Positions 7,665 through 16,960 of a stretch of 64,000 nt of DNA are shown piece after piece. Source of the DNA: Streptomyces sp. V3I8 (GTDB lineage Bacteria > Actinomycetota > Actinomycetes > Streptomycetales > Streptomycetaceae); NCBI RefSeq assembly GCF_030817535.1, contig NZ_JAUSZL010000002.1, positions 7,688,001 through 7,752,000 of the forward strand. Reading direction: 5' to 3'. Position 1 is the first letter of the stretch, and every line of letters starts with the position of its first letter. Position numbers and translations under genes: made by a program. The notes beneath the pieces were generated by a model. That model did no database searches. It saw nothing but the letters and a program-made list of their open reading frames with translations, and was not told the DNA's origin.

Positions 7665-10424
7665 TCAGGTGGTGTCGGCGTCGGTGTCGGCGTCGGCGTC
7701 TGCGTCTGCGTCGGCCAGGCGCAGGAGCGCGTCCCCCCAGTCCGCGTGGTCGAAGTTGATGCCGTCGCCGCCGTCGGTGACACGCAGGGTCAGCCGCTGG
7801 ACTCCACTGACGTCGACGTCGAGTGCGCGAGCGGCATCCGCGGGAGTCATCACCTCGGTCCGTGCGAGCAGTCGCCCGTCACCCACCACCTCGAAGACGA
7901 CCGTGGCCGCGCCGCCGACCTCGTCGTCGACGCCCACATGTGCCTGGAAGCGGTCGTACGCGCCACGGATGTCGACGGACACCTCGGCCGCGGCGTGCAT
8001 GCCGACGCCCTTGTCGTACGCGGTGCCCCGGATGCGCAGGGGACCGCCGTCGCCGCCGGCGTTCTCCCCGTTCGAGGCGTCGCGCTCGACCGGTCCCCAG
8101 CCGTTGCGCTCCGCCGCGAACGGCAGATCGCTCACGTAGTCCACTCCCGGAGGTGCGACGAACACCCGTACCGTCCGCTCGTGGCGCAGCGGGGCACCAC
8201 CCGGTTCCTCGCCCGGAGCCCGGTAGGAGGCGCTCACCACCACATCGTGGTAGCCGTACGCCGCGTCCGCCGGGACGTGCACGACGGCACGGGCGCGGAG
8301 CGTGGCGCCGGTGGCGAGTTCGCCGGCGTGAGCGGTGGCGTCCGTGACCGTCCATCCCTGCGGGGCGCTCACCCGCACCTCGGCGTCGCGTACCGGACCG
8401 AAGTCCTCCACCTGGAACGCGCCCTCGACGTCGACCGCCGTCCCCGGGTCGGCCTGCGCCTTTTGCGGTGTGGCCGACAGGGCGGTCAACGGCATCCGGC
8501 CCACGGGCCGGTCGCACGTGGTGCGGCCGGGCACGGCACGGCAGAGCACCGCGGCGAACCCGCCGCCCGCCGTGGTGGGCACCGTCAGGACGCCGTGGCG
8601 GTCGGTGACCCGGGAGTCGCGGACCAGGCCGTCCGGTCCGTCCCGCAGGACCTCCACCCGCCAGCGGCCACTGCCGTTGCCACTGCCGAGGAAGTCCAGC
8701 GGTACGCGTCGCGTGGCGGGCCCGTCGGCGGCCGTGACGTCGCCGACGAACCAGCGGTCGCCGTCGCGCCGGGCGACGGTCGCCCCGTCACCGGGGTGGC
8801 CGGACAGCAGCCGCGTCTCGTCCCAGACGGTCGGAACCTGCTCCAGGAACCGTTCGAGCTCCGGACGGGACCGGTAGGCCTCCACCGAACCGGCGAAGTT
8901 CTGGAAGCCGGACTCGTACACGACGGACAGGGCCAGCTCCGCGGCCTCCGAGGTGGTGCGGGTGCCGAACTGGAAGCCCATGGGCGTGTAGTCCATGGAG
9001 CCGACCACGTTCCGGGTGAAGGGCAGGGTGGTGACGTCGGTCAGGGACACGCTGCCCTGCTCGGCGCCGTAGACGGCCTCCATCGACATGACGTGCGGCC
9101 AGGTGCGCTGGATGCCGTGCGGAAGGGTCGATCCGTGGAAGTTGACCAGCAGTTCGCGTTCCGCGGTCGCCTCGAGGATGTCGTCGTACCAGCGGAAACG
9201 CTCCTGTGCGTCCGAATCCATGAAGTCGATCTTCAGCCCGGCCGCGCCCCAGGCCTTGACCTTGTCCAGGGTCTCCTCGCGTTCGGCAGCCGTGTCCAGG
9301 TCGGTCCAGTGCATCCACAGCAGGATCTTCACACCACGCCGCTGCGCGTACTGGATGAGCCGCGGCATCCAGTCCTCGGTCTTCCAGCCGTCGTCCACCA
9401 GCGTGTACTCCCAGCCGTGGGCCGCGCTGTAGTCGACGAACCGCTGCTGGGTCTCCAGGCTGCGCTGCGCGGCGCCGAATCCGGCCAGCCAGGACCAGGC
9501 GACCTTGCCGGGGTGGATCCACGAGGTGTCCGCCACCCGCGAGTCGGGCGCCAGATCGTCGACGAGGGTGGACTCCGTAACGGTGGCCAGGTCGCCGATG
9601 ACGGCGGTGCGCCACGGGGTCGCCAGCGGACCGGACGAGGCGATGCGTTCGTCGGCCAGTTCCACGGTGTAGCGGCCGCTTCCGGCCTCGTGCGCGAGAC
9701 GGCTGCCGGCGTAACGGCCGTCCACGTCCGACTCCGTGAGCAGGACGTAGGACCCGCCGGCCCGGAAGAGCGAGGGGTACCCGTAGTCGCCGGCCGCGGC
9801 GCCGGAGGCGGTGGTCTCGGTGCGCGGCCGTTCGTAGTTGGGTGTGTACGGCATCAGCCACGCCGTCGCGTCGCCCGGCACCTGGAAGGCGGAGGCCTCA
9901 CCGAGCACCGTCACCCGGTCCTTGCCGGGCAGGACGTAGCGGTAGGCGAAGCCGTCGTCGGAGACACGGACGAGCAGGTCGAGCCGGGCGCCGTCGTCCT
10001 TGGCGAAGGAGAACCGCGCCTCGGTCATCGGGGCCGTACGCCGGCGCTGCTTACCGGTCGTCGTGGAGTAGCGTTCGGTCACCTTCCGTACGGTGCGGCC
10101 ACGAAGCCGCAGACCCGAGGTCAGGTCGGAGGCGTCGGTGGTGATGCCGACCGGGGCGGGCTCCAGCACGGTGCTGCTGCCGCGGCGGACGCCCAGCGAC
10201 AAGGTGCCCTCGGCTTCGTCGAGTTGCAGCCGCGCGGTCAGGGCTTCGCCGGGCTCTGCCGCCCGGTGCGTCACGTTCCACGACGTGACCGCCGCCCTTC
10301 CGTCGGCCGCCGAGGCCGGGGGAGTGAGGCCCCCCAGTCCCACCATGACGCTCACGGCTGCGGCGAGCCACGCCGGCACTCCGCGTCCGAACCGGTGCGT
10401 TCCTGCGTGCACGGAGGTCTCCAT
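7665..10424 (-). CDS. Secreted GH97-family glycosidase with NEW3 and NPCBM domains
   Basis: A 919-residue exported enzyme. Residues 1-40 are a signal peptide ending ASA. The GH97 N-terminal beta-sandwich and barrel follow, with TLVDDGWKTEDW near 345, KIDF near 398-401 and SMEAVYGAEQ near 447-456. Asp400 in KIDF matches the catalytic nucleophile of retaining GH97 alpha-galactosidases rather than the inverting glucosidases, so alpha-galactosidase activity is favoured. About 650-770 is a NEW3-type domain and about 775-900 an NPCBM carbohydrate-binding module. The tail is an odd Ala-Asp repeat encoded by tandem GTC/GCC triplets. A LacI-type palindrome sits just upstream of the start. Confidence 0.9.
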   Translation of the reverse strand: METSVHAGTHRFGRGVPAWLAAAVSVMVGLGGLTPPASAADGRAAVTSWNVTHRAAEPGEALTARLQLDEAEGTLSLGVRRGSSTVLEPAPVGITTDASDLTSGLRLRGRTVRKVTERYSTTTGKQRRRTAPMTEARFSFAKDDGARLDLLVRVSDDGFAYRYVLPGKDRVTVLGEASAFQVPGDATAWLMPYTPNYERPRTETTASGAAAGDYGYPSLFRAGGSYVLLTESDVDGRYAGSRLAHEAGSGRYTVELADERIASSGPLATPWRTAVIGDLATVTESTLVDDLAPDSRVADTSWIHPGKVAWSWLAGFGAAQRSLETQQRFVDYSAAHGWEYTLVDDGWKTEDWMPRLIQYAQRRGVKILLWMHWTDLDTAAEREETLDKVKAWGAAGLKIDFMDSDAQERFRWYDDILEATAERELLVNFHGSTLPHGIQRTWPHVMSMEAVYGAEQGSVSLTDVTTLPFTRNVVGSMDYTPMGFQFGTRTTSEAAELALSVVYESGFQNFAGSVEAYRSRPELERFLEQVPTVWDETRLLSGHPGDGATVARRDGDRWFVGDVTAADGPATRRVPLDFLGSGNGSGRWRVEVLRDGPDGLVRDSRVTDRHGVLTVPTTAGGGFAAVLCRAVPGRTTCDRPVGRMPLTALSATPQKAQADPGTAVDVEGAFQVEDFGPVRDAEVRVSAPQGWTVTDATAHAGELATGATLRARAVVHVPADAAYGYHDVVVSASYRAPGEEPGGAPLRHERTVRVFVAPPGVDYVSDLPFAAERNGWGPVERDASNGENAGGDGGPLRIRGTAYDKGVGMHAAAEVSVDIRGAYDRFQAHVGVDDEVGGAATVVFEVVGDGRLLARTEVMTPADAARALDVDVSGVQRLTLRVTDGGDGINFDHADWGDALLRLADADADADADTDADTT

Positions 10425-10432
10425 TCACGTCC

Positions 10433-10444
10433 GACAACGTTGTC
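10433..10444 (-). promoter_or_regulatory. LacI-type operator before the GH97 gene
   Basis: GACAACGTTGTC is a perfect 12-bp palindrome with the central CG step typical of LacI/GalR operators. It lies 8 nt upstream of the GH97 start codon, so a bound repressor would block transcription or initiation. No LacI gene is in the window. Confidence 0.6.
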
Positions 10445-10613
10445 AGATGGCTCTGGTCATTCTTCGGACGTGTAGTGGCCACGTCAAGGGTCCGTCGAGG
10501 CGGAAGAGCGGCGCCGGACCCGTGCCGAGCCGGTGAAAATCCCGTGGAAGTGGTGTCGGTGGGGCCGTCTATGCTGCACCCGAAGATCATGTGGGACCAG
10601 GGGAGGGCGCGGT

Positions 10614-11615
10614 ATGTTCGGCAAACTGTTCGGCGCGGATGCGGAAAGACCGGGGGCGGAAAGACCCGGGGCGGATCCGCACGCCCTTCCCGTCCCGCGA
10701 AGGCAGAAGCACGGCGTGTACACGCTGCGCGCACTCGGGGACGCGCGGGTGCTCGCGCTGGTCGAGGCGGCCGACGCGGGCGACTGGGAGGCCGTCAAGG
10801 CGGCGCTGGCCCCCTTCGACCCCGGCCGCGACCACCAGGTGCTGGGCGAGCTGGCCGACCTGGACGGCGTGCAGGACTGGATCGGCCGGGCCGTCGAGGA
10901 GGACAAGGAGCACCGGGCGGAGGCCCTGCTGATATCCGGGACGCGCCACATCGGTTGGGGCTGGGAGGCGCGTACCGCCGACCGCGCTGTGAACGTCACG
11001 CAGGAGCAGTGGAGGATCTTCCACGAGCGGCTCCACATCGCCGAGGAGCAGCTGCTCGAGGCCGCCGAGCTGCGGCCCGACTGGGTCACGCCGTGGCGCC
11101 GCCTGCTCACCTCCGGGCGCGGTATGTCGCTGGGCCCCACCGTCAGCGAGACCCGCCGCGACGCCGCCCTGCGCCGCGACCCGCTGGACCTGGAGACCCA
11201 CATCGAGTGGGTGTCACAGCTGCAGCCCCGCTGGGGCGGTGAGCCGGGCCAGGCGCTGGCGTTCGCCCAGGAGGCGTTCGCCCGCGCCCCGCAGGGGCAC
11301 CGCCTCGGCTGCGTGATCGCCATGGCGTACATCGAGGAGTGGGTCGAGTCGGAGCGCGGGGACTACCTCGAAACCCCCGAGATCCAGGCGCAGTTGCGGG
11401 AGGCGGCGGACCACAGCATCCTCCACCCCTCCCATGTGCGGCGTCCGGGCTGGCAGCACGACTTCAACATGTTCGCCATGGCCCTGTCGCTGGCCGGTGA
11501 GCGTCACACGGTCCGGCGCGTCTTCCGGACGCTGGACGGCGCCTACACCAAGTGGCCCTGGACCTATCTCGCGGACCCCGAGAAGCAGTTCGCGCGCCAC
11601 CACCGCCGCGCCTGA
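10614..11615 (+). CDS. Uncharacterised helical protein upstream of the Hsp90 homologue
   Basis: A 333-residue soluble protein without signal peptide or membrane segment. It is rich in Trp and Arg and its helical pattern resembles tetratricopeptide arrays (for example AEEQLLEAAELRPDWVTPW). The level of similarity to DUF4034-type Streptomyces proteins is only an impression. The ATG at 10614 follows GGGAGGG. It lies 91 nt before the Hsp90 gene in the same direction and the three genes end at one strong hairpin, which suggests a shared operon. Function is unknown; a role in loading clients or TPR partners onto the chaperone would be inference. Confidence 0.75.
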   Translation: MFGKLFGADAERPGAERPGADPHALPVPRRQKHGVYTLRALGDARVLALVEAADAGDWEAVKAALAPFDPGRDHQVLGELADLDGVQDWIGRAVEEDKEHRAEALLISGTRHIGWGWEARTADRAVNVTQEQWRIFHERLHIAEEQLLEAAELRPDWVTPWRRLLTSGRGMSLGPTVSETRRDAALRRDPLDLETHIEWVSQLQPRWGGEPGQALAFAQEAFARAPQGHRLGCVIAMAYIEEWVESERGDYLETPEIQAQLREAADHSILHPSHVRRPGWQHDFNMFAMALSLAGERHTVRRVFRTLDGAYTKWPWTYLADPEKQFARHHRRA

Positions 11616-11706
11616 GCGCCGGCCGGTCCCGACTCCCGCCCCGGCCTTTCCCGCTCAGGCCCCTCCCGCCCCGGCATCTTCTGCCCCTCCTCCTTCGGAC
11701 TGCCCG

Positions 11707-13602
11707 ATGACTCTGCCCGACACCGCATCGAACCCGGCCGGCGCCGACCGCACCTTCCAGGTGGACCTGCGCGGCCTCGTCGACCTCCTCTCCCACCACC
11801 TCTACTCCAGTCCCCGCGTCTATCTGCGTGAACTCCTGCAGAACGCGGTGGACGCGCTGACCGCCCGGCACCTTCTCGAACAGCCCGCGCCCGCCCACGC
11901 CTTCGGGATCAGCCTGTACGCGGACGGTTCGGTGGTACGCGTCGAGGACGACGGCGTCGGCCTCACCGAGGCCGACGTGCACGCCTTCCTCGCCACCATC
12001 GGCCGCAGCAGCAAGCGCGCCCTGGCGGCCCCCTCGGACGAACCCGTCCAGGGCTGGGGGAGGATCACCGAGCAACGCGGCGACTTCATCGGCCAGTTCG
12101 GGATCGGCCTGCTCTCGTGCTTCCTGGTCGCGGACGAGATCCATGTCCTGAGCCGCTCGGCCCGCACCCCCGACGCGCCCGCCGTCGAATGGCGGGGACG
12201 CGGCGACGGCAGCTACACCGTCCGCACCCTGCCCGCCACCGCCCGCCCCCGGCCCGGCACCACCGTCACGCTGACGCCGCGCGCCGACGCGGGCGAGTGG
12301 ACCCGTCCGGCCCAGGTGCACGCGCTGGCCCGGCACTTCGGCTCCCTGCTGCGCCACCCGGTGACCTTCGACGACGGTACGGGCGGCGGTACGGGCGGCC
12401 CGGGCGCCACCGTCAACCCCGAACCCGCGCCCTGGGCACGTACGTACCCCACCCCGGGAGCCCGCTCCCGCGCGTTGGCCGCGTACGGCGAGGAGGTCTT
12501 CGGGTTCACGCCCCTGGACACCATCGAACTGGACCTGCCGGCCGTGGGCCTCAAGGGCATCGCGTGCGTGCTGCCCGAGACGGTGCCGGCCGGGCGCCGC
12601 CACGGCCACCGCGTGCACGTCAAGGGCATGCTGCTGTCCGAGCAGGCCGAGGAGATCCTGCCCGAGTGGGCGTTCTTCGTCCGCTGCGTCGTCGACGCCG
12701 AGAGCCTGCGCCCTACGGCGTCCCGCGAGTCCCTGTACGAGGACGACACGCTCGCCGCCGTCCGCGACGCCCTCGCCGAGCGGCTGCGCGCGTGGATCGC
12801 CCGGGCCGCCGCCAGCGACCCGGACCTGCTCGCCCGCTTCCTCCACGCCCACCACCTGGCCGTGAAGTCGCTCGCGGTGCACGACGACGAGATCCTGCGG
12901 ATGCTGCTGCCCTGGCTGCCGTTCGAGACCACCGACGGGCACACCACCCTCGACGAGTTCGCGCGCACCCACCGCACCGTGCTCGTGACGTCCAGCGTGG
13001 AGGAGTTCCGGCAGGTCGCCGCGATCGCCTCGGCCGCCGGACTCGGCGTCGTCAACGGCGGCTACACCTACGACCGCGAACTGGTCCACCGGCTGCCCGA
13101 GATCAACCCCGGCGCCACCGTCGCCGACCTCGACCCCGAGACCCTCACCGCCCACCTCGACCCCGTCGACCGGGAGACGGAACTCGCCGCCGCGGCCTAC
13201 CTCGCCCAGGCCCGCGACGCCCTCGCGGTCTTCGACTGCGACGTCGCGCTGCGCACCTTCCAGCCGGCCTCCGCCCCCGCCCTCCTCGTCGACAGCCGGG
13301 AGGCCCGGCACGAGCGCACCCGCTCCCAGCTCGCCCGCGAGCAGGAGGGCGGCCTGTGGGGCGACATCCTCGGCGCCCTGCGCCAGGAGGCCCCACGGGC
13401 CCAGCTGATCCTCAACCAGCTCAACCCGCTGGTGCGCACCGCCGTCACCATCGGCGAACCCGAGCTGGCCCGCACCAGCGCCGAAGCCCTCTACGGGCAG
13501 GCCGCGATGCTGTCCCGGCGCCCGCTGAGGCCCGCCGAGTCGAGCCTCATCAACCGCTCCTTCCTCGACCTGCTCGCCCACGCCCTCCGCAAGGACAGCT
13601 GA
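11707..13602 (+). CDS. HSP90-family chaperone homologue (divergent HtpG)
   Basis: A 631-residue GHKL ATPase of the Hsp90 family, close to HtpG in length. The ATP-binding signatures are present but modified: YLRELLQNAVDAL (E42, N46), VEDDGVGL (D81/D82), TIGRSSK and GQFGIGLLSCFLV (residues 129-141). The middle-domain Arg appears in RPTASRESLYEDD. The C-terminal part diverges from HtpG and keeps no clear recognisable motif. The ATG at 11707 starts just before the conserved region. The next gene begins 2 nt after the stop, so the two are translationally coupled. HtpG chaperones act as ATP-driven dimeric clamps on client proteins. Confidence 0.9.
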   Translation: MTLPDTASNPAGADRTFQVDLRGLVDLLSHHLYSSPRVYLRELLQNAVDALTARHLLEQPAPAHAFGISLYADGSVVRVEDDGVGLTEADVHAFLATIGRSSKRALAAPSDEPVQGWGRITEQRGDFIGQFGIGLLSCFLVADEIHVLSRSARTPDAPAVEWRGRGDGSYTVRTLPATARPRPGTTVTLTPRADAGEWTRPAQVHALARHFGSLLRHPVTFDDGTGGGTGGPGATVNPEPAPWARTYPTPGARSRALAAYGEEVFGFTPLDTIELDLPAVGLKGIACVLPETVPAGRRHGHRVHVKGMLLSEQAEEILPEWAFFVRCVVDAESLRPTASRESLYEDDTLAAVRDALAERLRAWIARAAASDPDLLARFLHAHHLAVKSLAVHDDEILRMLLPWLPFETTDGHTTLDEFARTHRTVLVTSSVEEFRQVAAIASAAGLGVVNGGYTYDRELVHRLPEINPGATVADLDPETLTAHLDPVDRETELAAAAYLAQARDALAVFDCDVALRTFQPASAPALLVDSREARHERTRSQLAREQEGGLWGDILGALRQEAPRAQLILNQLNPLVRTAVTIGEPELARTSAEALYGQAAMLSRRPLRPAESSLINRSFLDLLAHALRKDS

Positions 13603-13604
13603 CG

Positions 13605-16601
13605 ATGCCGACCGCACCCCATCCCCAGAACACGGACGAGCTGTACCGGGCGCTCCAGGAGAACGGCCGGCGCCCCTACGGCCGCACCCGTACCGTCACC
13701 GCCGAGGAACTCGTCGACGCCGCCGAGCGGTTCGACGAGGCCGTCCCGCTCGTCCGCGCGCTCTTCGAGCTGCAGGAGGCGTACACCTACGGCTCCGAAC
13801 CCCGCAAGTCGCCCGTCGTCTTCGCCCGGCTGCTCACGCTCTTCGACGAGCAGCCCGACGTCTTCGACGAGCGCATGCGCCACCTGCTGTTCTGGCGGTT
13901 CAAGTGGGTGGCGAACGCCCTGCGCGCGCTGCCCGGGATACCGCTGGTCAGCCTGCGCCAGTGGCTGACGGAGATGCGCGACCGCTACGAGAAGGCCGGG
14001 CTCGGTCTCCAGCCCTACTACGGACAGACGTACCAGCTCGCCGCCCACGTCGGCGAGGACACCGCCGCCGCCTTCGAGCTGTGGGCGGCCCGCACCCGCA
14101 CCCGGCTCAGCGACTGCGAGGCCTGTGAGATCTGCGAGCGCGCCCTGTACCACCTCACGGAGGGCGACGACGTGCGGGCACTGCGCGCCTGGGAGCCCGT
14201 CCTGGCCGGGAAGGAGTCCTGCCAGGAGGAGCCGGCCCGCTCCCTGTCGTACGCGGTGCTTCCCCTGCTGCGCACCGGAGACACCGACCGGGCACGCGAA
14301 CTGCACCTCGCCGGCTACCGCGGCTGCCGCCGCAACCCGTCGATGTCCGGCGAGGTCGGCCGGCACCTGGAGTTCTGCGCCCTGACCGGCAACGAGGCAC
14401 GCGGCCTGGAACTGCTGTCCGAGAACCGGAACCTGTTCGACGAGGTCGAATCGCCGCTGGACCAGCTCGACTTCCTCACCGGTGTGGAGGTTCTCCTGCA
14501 GCGCGTCGGACTCCTCGGCCACGACGAACTGCCCGCCGCCGGGTACGCGGGCCGCACCTGGACGGTGGCCGGCCTGCGCGCCGAGGTGCGGGGCCGCGCC
14601 GACGACCTCGCCGCCCGCTTCGACGCCCGCAACGGCACCACGGCCCACGCCGACCGCCGCAGGTCCCGGCTCGACCGTGCCCCGCTCCTGGAGTCGCTGG
14701 AGCTGACCCTGCGCCCCCGCGGCCTGGACGACATGACCCCGGCCGCCCCGGCCGCCGCATCCGCCGTGCCCGTCGCGTCCACCGCCCGTACGGTCGCCGC
14801 CGTCCCCGACTCGCTGCCCGAACTCATCCTGCACGCACGGTCCTTGGAGGAGCAGGCGCACCCGGACGCGCCGGCCTGCTGGGCGCGGCTGCGCACGCTC
14901 GTCACGGCCCGCGGCTACACCCACCCCGACGACCCGGCGGTGGGCCCGCTCGTACGGCTGCGCGCGGACCTGCTGGCCGACGAGGCGGGCCGGGCGGCCG
15001 AGAAGGACGAGTTCGCCGACGCCGCCGACCTCCAGGAGGAGGCCGCGGGTCTGTACGAAGACGCCGGAGCGCCGGGCCACGCGGCGCTCGCCCATGCCTG
15101 CGCCCTGCTCGCCACCGCCGAGATGCCCGTGCCGGGTGCCGACGGAGCAGATGGAACAGACGGAGCGGACGGAGCCGAGGCGAGGGCCGCCGCGCTGACC
15201 GCAGCCCACGCCTCCCTCGTCCGCCTGCAGGAGGAGAGCTCCGGCCTCGCTCCCTATCAGGAGGCCCGCCTGCTGCGGATGCGGGCGACCGCGCTCGGCC
15301 TGCGCCTGCAGACCTCGCACAGCGAGGAGCACGTCGCGCCGGTCTTCGCCGAGGCGGATCTGCTGCACGCGTTCGCCGTCCGGCACGACATGGCCGGGCA
15401 GATCTCCGGCGCCCTGCTGCTGCGGGCCAGTACCCACGCCCTCGCCGGCGACCTGCCCGCCGCGGTCGCCGGGATCGACGCCGTCCTCGACCGGCTGAAG
15501 GCGCACGGTCCCGCCTGGCACCTTCCCCGCACGCTCGGTCTGCGCGGCCGGCTCCAGCTCGGCCTCCGGGACGCCGAGGCCGCCTGCGCGGACCTCACCG
15601 AGGGCCTGCGACTGGCCGCCGACTGGCCGGCCGACGCGGTCGGCACCGGCCGGCTCCACGGTGATCTGGCCGAGGCCTGCATACGCCTGGGCCGCCCCGA
15701 CGAGGCCCTGCGGCACCTGACGCGCTCGGCCGAGGTGGACCTGCGCCGCGGCAGCCGGACGGAGGCGTTCTGTACCTACAGCAACGCGGCCCAGCTCAGT
15801 CTCGACCTGGGGCGCGTCGAGGACTGCATCGCTCTGCTCGACTCCCTGCTGGCCGAACCGGACGTCGCCGCCGGTGAGCTGGACGACCGGATCGTGGCCC
15901 AGCTGCGTCTGACCCGCGCCCGCGCGCTGCACGTGGGGGAGGACCTCAAGGCGGCCACGGCGGAGTTCGTCGCCCTCGCGGCCGAGTCGGCCGGCTGGGA
16001 CGACGACCCGGGGAGCCACGCCATGATCGCCGCGGAGACGGCCGTACTCCTGGGCGAGTCCGGCGAGTTCGGCCGGGCCCGCGAGGCGGCGGACCAGGCA
16101 CTCGCCGCCCACGCGCGGGACCCGCGCTACGAGCAGCTCAGCAACTGCCTGCGCGAACTCGCCCGCCTCCAGGCTCAGCAGCAGGGCGCCGAAGGCCTGG
16201 CCGACGCCCTCGCCCTCCTCTCCGCCGCCGGCCGGATCGCCGATGAGGCCCGCGCCGCCGCGTACGAGGCACGCGGTCGCTCCCTGGACACCGCCCTGGC
16301 GTACGAACACGGGCGGGTCAACGCCTACGCGGGTGAGTACGAGGACGCCCTGGCCGCGCTGGACAAGGCCCTCGCCCTGCTCGGCGAGCCCGGCCCGGAG
16401 CAGGAGCACACCGAGGAGTGGGCCGGGGAGTGGGCCGAGTGCGTCCGTCTCGCGGGCGCCGTGGAGGGCCTCTACCTGGAACGCCCCGTCCCCGCCCTCA
16501 CCCGCCTCGACGCGGCGGCCTCCCGCCTGACCGCCCTGGGCCACACCGAGGAGGCCCGGCCGCTGACCGCCCTGGCGGCCCGGCTGCGCGACGAGGAGTG
16601 A
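13605..16601 (+). CDS. Large TPR-like repeat protein coupled to the Hsp90 homologue
   Basis: A 998-residue cytoplasmic protein. The first 350 residues are helical, with CEACEICERALYHL in the middle. A low-complexity Ala/Pro linker and a GADGADGTDGADGAE repeat (about 15140-15180) follow, and then roughly 450 residues of tetratricopeptide-type helix pairs (for example RLHGDLAEACIRLGRPDEAL and FCTYSNAAQLSLDLGRVEDC). It starts 2 nt after the Hsp90 stop. TPR proteins are classical Hsp90 co-chaperones in eukaryotes, but bacterial HtpG is not known to use them, so this pairing is notable. A 13-bp terminator stem follows the stop. Confidence 0.85.
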   Translation: MPTAPHPQNTDELYRALQENGRRPYGRTRTVTAEELVDAAERFDEAVPLVRALFELQEAYTYGSEPRKSPVVFARLLTLFDEQPDVFDERMRHLLFWRFKWVANALRALPGIPLVSLRQWLTEMRDRYEKAGLGLQPYYGQTYQLAAHVGEDTAAAFELWAARTRTRLSDCEACEICERALYHLTEGDDVRALRAWEPVLAGKESCQEEPARSLSYAVLPLLRTGDTDRARELHLAGYRGCRRNPSMSGEVGRHLEFCALTGNEARGLELLSENRNLFDEVESPLDQLDFLTGVEVLLQRVGLLGHDELPAAGYAGRTWTVAGLRAEVRGRADDLAARFDARNGTTAHADRRRSRLDRAPLLESLELTLRPRGLDDMTPAAPAAASAVPVASTARTVAAVPDSLPELILHARSLEEQAHPDAPACWARLRTLVTARGYTHPDDPAVGPLVRLRADLLADEAGRAAEKDEFADAADLQEEAAGLYEDAGAPGHAALAHACALLATAEMPVPGADGADGTDGADGAEARAAALTAAHASLVRLQEESSGLAPYQEARLLRMRATALGLRLQTSHSEEHVAPVFAEADLLHAFAVRHDMAGQISGALLLRASTHALAGDLPAAVAGIDAVLDRLKAHGPAWHLPRTLGLRGRLQLGLRDAEAACADLTEGLRLAADWPADAVGTGRLHGDLAEACIRLGRPDEALRHLTRSAEVDLRRGSRTEAFCTYSNAAQLSLDLGRVEDCIALLDSLLAEPDVAAGELDDRIVAQLRLTRARALHVGEDLKAATAEFVALAAESAGWDDDPGSHAMIAAETAVLLGESGEFGRAREAADQALAAHARDPRYEQLSNCLRELARLQAQQQGAEGLADALALLSAAGRIADEARAAAYEARGRSLDTALAYEHGRVNAYAGEYEDALAALDKALALLGEPGPEQEHTEEWAGEWAECVRLAGAVEGLYLERPVPALTRLDAAASRLTALGHTEEARPLTALAARLRDEE

Positions 16602-16630
16602 CACGGCGGTGACACGGCGGTGACACGGCG
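16598..16630 (+). repeat. Three tandem copies of an 11-bp unit
   Basis: GTGACACGGCG is repeated three times without interruption, starting inside the stop codon region of the TPR gene and running directly into the terminator stem at 16629. Confidence 0.9.
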
Positions 16631-16660
16631 GTGCCGGGGCGGCAGTTCGCCCCGGCACCG
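16629..16660 (+). terminator. Strong terminator hairpin after the Hsp90/TPR operon
   Basis: A perfect 13-bp stem (CGGTGCCGGGGCG and its complement) closes a 6-nt loop, 27 nt after the TPR stop. No U-tract follows. Confidence 0.7.
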
Positions 16661-16827
16661 GAATCCGCTCCGGGCACGGCCGCCGGTTCCGCCGCGGTTC
16701 CACGGGTGTCGGGACCGGCCGCGGGAGGTGGCTCCGCCCGGGGGCGCACGCGGCGCATTTTGGCGGACAGGAGGCGCGCAACGGGGGCGCGATGTGCGCT
16801 CTGTCGACGTATGACCGGATGGTTGTA

Positions 16828-16851
16828 CGATCAAAAAATACGCTTTGATCG
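16828..16851. promoter_or_regulatory. AT-rich inverted repeat upstream of the ImmA/IrrE gene
   Basis: CGATCAAA and TTTGATCG form a perfect 8-bp dyad with an 8-nt AT-rich centre, in a conspicuously AT-rich patch. A TTGTAC lies directly upstream. It is likely promoter and operator for the downstream gene 110 nt away. The rest of 16661-16960 shows no gene. Confidence 0.4.
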
Positions 16852-16960
16852 ATCAGGTGACCCTTCGGGGCGGATGTCGGAGTGGTCCGGGGAAGGGACG
16901 CCGGGCCGCTCGACGGCAGCAGACGCGGAGCGGCGCCGTCTCCGGTGGGAGGGGTCCCTG

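Noticed and set aside
7670..7715. Trinucleotide-like repeat near the GH97 3' end as a regulatory repeat
   Set aside because: It is in frame and codes the Ala-Asp tail of the enzyme; its stop lies at 7665.
7746..10475. 909-codon open frame opposite the GH97 gene
   Set aside because: Shadow frame of a well-supported enzyme on the other strand; composition rich in Arg/Gly/His and without domains.
13491..16781. 1096-codon frame opposite the TPR gene
   Set aside because: Antisense shadow; contains no recognisable motif while the plus-strand protein has clear helix repeats.
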